This document shows, piece by piece, positions 56,763-64,000 of a stretch of DNA of 64,000 nt (its first letter is position 1; each line of letters starts with the position of its first letter). The translations under genes and the position numbers were made by a program. The notes below the pieces were generated by a model. It was not told where the DNA came from. It saw only the letters and a program-made list of their open reading frames with translations, and did not search any database. The stretch is from Incurvaria masculella (Eukaryota; Arthropoda; Insecta; Lepidoptera; Incurvariidae): contig OX335642.1 in the NCBI GenBank assembly GCA_946894095.1, forward strand, positions 19,541,021-19,605,020, written 5' to 3'.

Positions 56763-58317
56763 ATAATTTGATCAAGTCATACTTTTACAAGAGGCAGCAG
56801 ATTTGTGATGTGCAAGGCACTAAAAGTAACACAGAATCCATCAACATGGGAGTACCGCAGGGTTCTGTTTTAGGCTCCTTTTCCTTATCTATGTTAATGA
56901 TATTTCTGCTTGCATTTCGGACGATGTAGAATTAGTTATGTTTGCTGATGATATTTCTTTAGTCTTAAATAATGTAAACACGGATTTGTTGCAAAAGTCT
57001 CTTGAAATGACGGTTGCTTCCCTACAGTTGTGGTTCCAGTGTAATAATTAGTTGCTTAATGTGAATAAAACAAATTTAATAAACTTTGCTCTCGGAACAC
57101 AGAGGCGTATGTTAAGTGATACGATAGGTAATGTTGCTAAAGACATGTCTTTGAATATCACGAATGAAGTAAATTTCCTTGGTGTAGTATTTGATAATAA
57201 GCTGACATGGAAAGCTCATATAGATAAGCTAGCCGGTAAACTCGGCTCAGCATGCTATGCTATAAAAAAGATAAGGGAATTATGTGGTATTCAGGCAGCT
57301 AGGGCTTACTTAGACAGCTATTATGCTTACTTTGACAATCTGATGTCATACGGTCTGATGTTCTGGGGAAATGCATCCGAAGCAAATCGAATATTTTTGT
57401 TACAGAAAAGAGCCTGGCAAAGTATCCTCAACATGAAAGTCAGGGATTCATGTAGAAATGTCTTTAAAGATCTCGGAATAATGTCCCTCGCAAATAAGTA
57501 TGTATATCAAAATATAGTCTATGCAAAAAAAAACTATAGAATCGGCTACTCTTAATGCTGACATACATTCCCACAATACTAGAAATAAGTTTAATATACA
57601 ATGTCCAAAACACAGACGAGCAAAGACTTCGAAGAGTTTTATTCACAACAGTGTTGGATTGTACAATAAATTACCAGCAGTAATGAGAAATTTGCCCCTT
57701 AATGAATTTAAAAATAACATTAAATCAGTTCTTCTTAGTAAAGTATATTATAATATAAGCGAAGCTCTTTCCGATAAAACTCTCTTTTGTGACTTAATAT
57801 CATAAGAAGACAAGTACATAACTGTGTACCATACAAAATTGTAAGACTTCTTTGACTGGTAGTATTTTTTTATGTATAAATACTTATTCTATATATAATA
57901 TATTGATTTGATACACTTCATTGGTATCAAACTTGACGAGGGCTTTATACACCTGACATAGGTTAAGTTGACGACGGCTTTTACACCAGAGTATACTTGT
58001 AATGCTATAAATTATATTAATTTATATAATTGAATTAGTAACTTTATTAGTTGTAAGTAACTTAAACTGAGGGTTGCTGTTTCTATTGTTCTTTGTTATT
58101 TGCCTTAAACTGTTCTGCCAAGGAATTGTTTGGCAGTAGCATTTAGATCTAAGTATGTATTTCATAATTGTGGACGGAAAAATATGTTATGTAAACCCGT
58201 GAAGTTTCTTTGCGGGTTCTTTTTTACTGGGTTGATCGCTTCCGCGGATCTTTGTGACGTAACTTGGTGTAGTTTGACTACCAAAATGTTTAAATAAATG
58301 AAATGAAATGAAATGAA
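56763..58317 (+). mobile_element. CR1/jockey-group LINE, 5'-truncated insertion
   Basis: The 1555-bp insertion is flanked by AGTGC on both sides (56758-56762 and 58318-58322). It starts inside the reverse transcriptase (IKSYFYKRQQICDVQGTKS), passes NMGVPQGSVLG (about 56848-56880) and, after a frameshift, VELVMFADDISLVL with catalytic FADD at 56941-56952. After one in-frame stop (TAG, 57049-57051) a 167-codon stretch with NFLGVVFDNKLTWKAHI runs to 57555. A final frame to 57805 has HSHNTRNKFNIQCPKHR and SFIHNSVGLYNKLPAVM, the usual C-terminal end. The 3' untranslated part ends in AAATG repeats (58289-58317). One stop and two frameshifts inactivate it. The same 3' tip occurs at 35690 and 36825. 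Confidence 0.8.
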
Positions 58318-58322
58318 AGTGC

Positions 58323-59640
58323 CTCCTAGCAAATGCTAATGATGCAGCCAAGATGATTGCGTGCTGGCCGAGGGTCTGAGAATCTGATCCTACGACCTAC
58401 CATTTTGTACTTGAGTCTCTTTTAGCTAGATCTTCCATCGTCATTTGTGTGTCCTTTAATCCATTAGAGGTTGACTTTATTTTTGAGAGAATTTCTCTCT
58501 AGAGCGTGATGACATTGGAAAATAAGACCGGAGGTATAGATTATGTGCTCGAATGAAGTATTTTCACGATACAATCCGAGATTTCCTTCTCCTCTACAAC
58601 TGTTTCCGGTTGAAGTATCTAATTATCTCTGTTTGGAAAACTATTGAGTGTATCCCTAGGGGTCTGGAACTTTATATGCTCAGCACTGGTGAGAAGATTC
58701 TTGCACCAGTGCCCTCTCTGGTTCGTGACCCATCCGTGATGATATTAATCTCCCTAACATTTTTGGGGCCAAGAGTACCTGCTCCTATGTGAGTTTCGTA
58801 GTGTTTTGTAAACATATATGCATTGGGAATACAGACTCAACCCGCCGCAGCAGAGGTCATTTGCTGTAAACCTCATCTAAGATGGTCCTATGCTTTGAGT
58901 CTGCTTCCTTTGATGAATGCCTTCTGCCATACGAAAATTTCCAGAGGTATCTCAGGTGTATCAGGTCAAAATAAGTAATGTTGGTGGTCACCAAACTACG
59001 GCATCGTAGGCAGGCATCGGTCGCACTAAAGCAGTATATATATCCATTTAGTCATTCTAGGAGATATAAGTCATGTTCTCCCCGGTAATTTTCTGAACTG
59101 CCAGAATGAGACAGTTGCTTTTTGTATTTTGTAGTCTATGTCTTTACTCCAGTTTAATTTGCTGTCCAGGATAATACCCACGTATTTAATCATCGCTCAG
59201 ATCATTGAGCAATGATTAAATTGATTAGATCATTGGAGAACTGTTATGAAAAGTTTAGGATTGGTTTCAATCAGTATCCTCTTATTAGTGAACAGGGCCG
59301 TCTCTATCTCTTGAGGCTTACTAATAGCGGTTGATCCTGGCACCAATTTTAAACGAGTCTAATTGCATATTTTCACATAGGACATTCTCAAAACGGTTGC
59401 TGTATCATCCGCGTACCCTAAGGGAGGATCTAATGTCCAATGGATGTTTGTCTAAAGGGGGTGGGATAGGACTCTCCCTTGTGCACAGCCTTTAGCAACT
59501 AACGCCCTTGCGGTGCCAGCTATTTCCGACAGAGGAACGGGGTGCTTCATCAGACGCCCAGCAGTCCGGCGGTTGCGGGGCTCACCTAGAAGGTGTGTAG
59601 TGGCACAAGCGTTCGGTACCACTACCCTACTACTGAACAT
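58323..59640 (-). pseudogene. R1-like LINE, reverse transcriptase and RNase H (proximal half of a split element)
   Basis: Read down from 59640: ALVAKGCAQGRVLSHPL (motif B, normally GCPQGGVLSPL) is at about 59455-59505. LGYADDTATVLRMS, with catalytic YADD, is at 59404-59415. MIKYVGIILDSKLNWSKDID lies near 59195-59136 and FRKLPGRT near 59100. ALVRPMPAYDAVVW lies near 59030-58990. Then come RNase-H-like NIITDGSRTREGTGARIFS (TDGS at 58726-58737) and WIKGHTNDDG near 58463-58434. Many stops and frameshifts separate these. The element resumes at 56757 on the other side of the inserted LINE. The order RT, RNase H, zinc finger fits the R1 clade. Confidence 0.75.
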
Positions 59641-62600
59641 TCTGGGAACTACAGATATATTGCACCAATGAGATCTAATCTTGATTAAAAATTACATATC
59701 ATAAAAAAGTACAGTTTGGTTTTTGACAAAAAAAAAACCGCACTTAAGTCAATTTGCAGCATTTCACAGAGTACATTGTTACGACCTGAGACTCTCAAGA
59801 ACACTATATTGAAACATTCGTTTAAAATGCACGTTGATTTAAAGAAATGTGGATACCCTAGGCTAGGAGTTAGAAGAGTTGCTCACAAATATTTTACTAC
59901 TTCCTAGGTAAAGCAAAATCTTAGCTGTGGGCGCGGACAATTTTTACCCGACTGCGCAAGAAGGAAGGTTATGTTTTTACTAATAATGTTCTCTTTATAG
60001 AGCAGTGCGGCTTCTATTTTATTCGGGCCGGAGCCAACACCGGATTCCACATTGAGACAGCTCGAAAAAAATAATTTCAAGTTCTCGTCTCAGGATGAAC
60101 TGAACGATTAGTCCGAATATCATGTCTATAGATATGGGCGTGATTAAAGCTGGCTTATAAAACCCTTAAAATAGTATTAAGAAATACCATCTTAATAAAT
60201 TATACTGGGTTTGACAGGCCATAAATTGAAAAACTTTAATATGGTGGAAATAAATGAATTGGAACTGTTTTGCCAACAGAAAGTGTGCTAGTTCTAAAAA
60301 CAATAATTCAGACTGAATTTTAAGAATTGTTCGAAAAACAAACAAATTACAGGTGAATGATTGGTTTTGGAAGTTTTCTAATTTGATGGTAACTTGGGAT
60401 GGAGATATTTCACCTTGTATAATTTGGGAATAGTTATTAGTGATAATGTGTCTTTCCCAGAAAAAATCTTCGTTTTTGGTAATAAATATCATTATAAATA
60501 TTTGATTTCTGTACTTAAAGTATTACTTTAAAGTTTATATTAACCTACCTACGTACCTGTAATAAAACTAAGTTATCTAGTAATCAAACAAGAAATTAAC
60601 GAAAAAATTATCAGTGCATTAAGAAGACACATGCTGATTTATTTATTAATCTGTGGTGAAATGTGTTTAACAGTTTTGCTGATCGTTAAATTTATGTGGT
60701 CTGTGCTAGACATACAGACAGTATACCATCCCTGCCACCTTCGCTGGCCCAGGTTTTTTTAATATATTAGTGTGTGGGTTTATTTACAGCTGCTCATTTC
60801 TAATAATAATAGGCAACGAACAAAAATATAGGTAGCCATATTTTAAACATACCTTCCCTCGTTACCTGCAAATGGAACTCTAATGGGAATTGCAATACAA
60901 CTAATAATCAGAAAAAATCACAATTATGACCGGTTTCTACGATTTATTTCTACTGCTCCGACGAATAAAACAGTTTTGTGTGATCATCCCGTCACATGAT
61001 ATGAGACGTCTCTCTAAATATAAAATGAGAAGATGCGATGTCTCCAAATAATGTTTCAAGAAAATGATCATTTTCTACCCCGTCGATCATTTATTAGTGT
61101 TCCGTATTTATTACGTCTGCGGAGCTGGATATATACTAGTCCCTCGGCGAACGTGATGCCCACCGCCTTAAAACATGCTGAAAAAGTGAATAAATTAATT
61201 TTGTCAAGAAAACTCGGTTTGTAGGGATGCTAAAATTTAAATTATGTACCGTTCTCTTGTTCATAAAGTGAGATGCATATAATATTTTATTACATTTGAA
61301 AAATCAGTCATTCGCCAAATATTCATAAATGGTAAAATGCCCTTTAAAATCTCTATCGATTAATACAAAAGTAGTTGTGTATCAATTTCAAATAATTTTC
61401 TAAAAAACACAAGTATATACATTATTAATTTAACGAATCGATAGGATACAATAATACATTTTATAAGAATCTGTTTAATAAAATTGTACATTGCAGCCTA
61501 CAGTAGAGTTTAGGAAGTTTGTGTGTAAATTTGAGGGTGAAGGCAGGTGAGCAAATATTAGGTGGATTGCATTAGACTAAGACGCTACTATAAGTGTATG
61601 TTGTGTATGTTCAATATGAAATTAAAAACGGTGTGACAGATTTTTATGAAATTTTTAGGCAGATTGAGAGAGATTGACTGACTGACCTAAGCGAATTATT
61701 TTCTTAAAGTTGATTGTATTTGGAGGTTTATGGTCAAGCATATTGATGTGACCAACTTTAATGCTGAAATATTTTTTCCATGATTTTTTTTTAATGAAAA
61801 TATTGCATCCAACTATAGGATTGCATTACACGTGAAACGACGAATATTGTAACTATTTATGAATCCGTGATTGGTGTGAACTAATACAATAAAATTCTAT
61901 AATATTTCAGAAAAAATGTGTCAATTCTGAATACTTGAGAGCTAGCTATTCTCATGAAATATAATATTTATTTCTAGGCTTCGATTTACCGTCTTCTCTT
62001 TAAAATTGTAGACTATTTGATGGAAAACCTTGTTCAGCATGACATCAGAGATTTGTGACTATAGACATTGACACATATAGACTGTATGACCGAGGCTTCC
62101 GGAATTTTCTGAAACATAATAAATACAAAAAATCGTAGCAACACAATTTTTTGTAGCTAGATTTCGATAAATCTGGATTAATTAATATTAATTGGTGTGC
62201 TTCTTTTGTTATTCACAAAACAATTTAAGTGCATCGAGGGATTATAGATAATTAATCGATCCAACGCAATTTTGTTATCTTTTGCAGGTCATTTTGAGCC
62301 ATTCCATGTTGTTAGATTTTTAATGTCCAAATGTCAAGAAAGTTTTTTTTTTTTAAAAGAAGATTGCTCTTAACGTACATAATGCACTAGTGTTTCAGGA
62401 CTGAAGAACATAAATAAATAACTCGAAATTAATTACTCTGTGGCTGCTCTTCTTGTGGTTTTAGTATGCAGGAATTGTAAACCTGGACATGTCCTATTTA
62501 TAATACTTCAGTCATACCTAAATACTTTTGAATAATAGTCATTCCCTAATCACAGTTTTAGTAGACTTTACTAAACAATTAAGTGTTGTCAGAAGGACTA

Positions 62601-63259
62601 ATCGGTTGTGGAATGTGGATAGCTAACATGTTCTAGCAAAAGCGTGTATGGTTTATTAAGGAGGATTTACGTTTAATTTAGACACAAAGAATACTTCAGC
62701 TACAAATTGAGTGATATAGCATTTGGCATTATGTACCTCGTATAGTTGAATTGGCCAGATAATTTTAACTAGAAAAGTTTAAGTAACTGGTGCCAGACTT
62801 TTTACTTTGCTTACTTGGGCTTTACCTTTTTTACTCCATTTTCGTGACACGCGTTGGGTTTCATTTAACTATATTTTATTTCAGTGTAGGGTGATTCATT
62901 AACATTGAGTGATCACGCGAGTTGTTCGTACAAACTGACAGACGTACGAGCTGAGCCGTCACTGACGGAAGCCTAAAGCAGATATTTTATTGTGTCGAAC
63001 CCAATCTCCGGCGACAGTGTTTCATGTCGACGTTACATGAGGAATGTCCTCGCATAAAGCGTTCGCGAGCTCTCGATCGTAGGACAAGAGCTGACGATTC
63101 AAAAAGGTATATCGACTTAACGATTCGAATTATTGTGACTCAATCCCTGATCGAAGGACCAGAAGATTCATTCCTCGACCGCCCTTGAAAATATTCGTTC
63201 TCTTGCCATGAAAAGATCTGAGTTTATCTTTTAAATTACTGTTTGTTAGCTCCAAAAAG
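59641..63259. other. long AT-rich stretch, no gene recognised
   Basis: Frames of 60-108 codons occur (for example 60166-60492 minus) but are AT-driven and have no motif. The block 62880-63200 is less AT-rich, with CpG pairs, but has no exon that I can recognise. Confidence 0.45.
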
Positions 63260-63360
63260 GGAATACTTCACCTTTCATTGCCGCTTCGACCATCGTTCAT
63301 TCAATGCGATGGTACCAACCCGGGGAGTATTATCCCTATCACCTAGTAAGTAAGGGGACG
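63260..63360 (-). repeat. SINE body fragment
   Basis: CTTCACCTTTCATTGCCGCT, TCGACCATCGTTCATTCAAT, GCGATGGTACCAACCCGGGG and TATCACCTAGTAAGTAAGGG are in minus order. Confidence 0.65.
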
Positions 63361-63885
63361 TGAATAAAGTAAAAGTTTTATTTAATTTTGATTGAAAATG
63401 TTCATATCGTGTGGCCATTACATTATTTTTCTCTTTTCTCTTCCGGTATATTTTATAAATTTCTCGTGTTCATTATAATTCCTTAATTGTTCTTTGATAA
63501 ACGTATAATTTTAAAATACTTTCTTTATTTGATCCATGTATTTGTACGTTTATGATATGTTAAAACTTATATTATTTAAGTGCGCATACAACAATGTTAC
63601 ACCTCTTGCATAATTTAAGTTTCAAGGTACTTTCAGATTTTAGGCATAAGCTCTACTTTTTCTTACTCTGTGACAACTGTTCTTGCATGTAGATAGTTGT
63701 ACTTTTATTATCTTGAAATATTTGTTTCTTTATCTTTATGTGTTTTGTTGTCCTCAAATAATAATAATAATAAAAAAGTTATCGCCTTCACTACCAAGCC
63801 GTGGCATAATAAAAAATATGAAATGGAATATTCCCAAGGCATTCATTAGCGGTCGTCTTGTAAGCTGTTTTTTTGTAACTCGAGG

Positions 63886-64000
63886 TAGATAGCTATAATA
63901 CCACACGCACAGTCAAGAGTATTAGTCCAACTTCCCGAAGGAATAAGGTGCCATGCCAGGACCTCCTATTTATGCGCACTGCTGCATTGTACTGGTTGTT
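63886..64000 (-). repeat. SINE tail, cut by the window edge
   Basis: GGTAGATAGCTATAATACCA, CACACGCACAGTCAAGAGTA, TTCCCGAAGGAATAAGG, GCCATGCCAGGACCTCC and TATTTATGCGCACTGCTGCA match the family tail. The copy continues past 64000. Confidence 0.65.

Noticed and set aside
56098..56775. A 225-codon minus-strand open frame, the second longest in the window
   Set aside because: The recognisable protein signals (MTGHCLLNKYLH and the CxxC zinc finger) lie in other frames of the same strand. The frame runs on through a palindrome and a foldback element. It is a by-product of the R1-like relic.

Overview
The window looks like gene-poor chromosomal DNA from a moth or butterfly (Lepidoptera). It is AT-rich. 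It carries an interstitial (TTAGG)n array, which is the insect telomere motif. It also holds several repeats that I know from memory as widespread in lepidopteran genomes: a family with the GGCCAAGTGCGA.TCGGACTCG signature and a GGGTTCCGTAC end, a family beginning AACCGACTTCAAAAAAGG, and jockey, R1 and CR1-type LINEs. I found no convincing host protein-coding gene, no functional tRNA or rRNA gene and no prokaryotic feature. Short open frames outside the transposon relics look like chance.

Layout. 1-9 kb is AT-rich sequence with tRNA-derived SINE fragments, a 550-bp TTAA-flanked MITE, a TACAGGGTGTCG-ended MITE with a SINE inside it, a foldback element and a LINE relic. 9-13.4 kb is a nest: one SINE copy is split by a foldback MITE, and a second is split by a tRNA-Thr-like SINE composite with a 13-bp target duplication. 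19-21.7 kb has a decayed mariner-type transposase, a 461-bp near-perfect hairpin, a tandem duplication and a second TTAA MITE. 29.3-33.1 kb has two copies of one unusual reverse-transcriptase family lying tail to tail, the second joined to a repeat and to a foldback element that encloses a TTAGG array. 33.9-48.7 kb has many SINE copies, two more TTAA MITEs, other dispersed repeats and a hammerhead-like stem-loop. 53.3-59.6 kb is a LINE cluster: a jockey-like relic, then an R1-like relic on the minus strand split by a CR1/jockey-group LINE on the plus strand with a 5-bp target duplication. 60-63 kb is plain AT-rich DNA.

The sequence elements are parasites layered on one another, not a working pathway. 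All the protein relics are broken or 5'-truncated. The one uninterrupted frame of note is the 189-codon C-terminal piece at 29.3-29.9 kb. The most interesting items are the foldback element around the telomeric repeat, the hammerhead-like hairpin, the tail-to-tail reverse-transcriptase copies, the LINE-in-LINE nest with its perfect 24-bp palindrome nearby, and the SINE-in-SINE insertion. Family names rest on motif recognition by eye. No database search was run.
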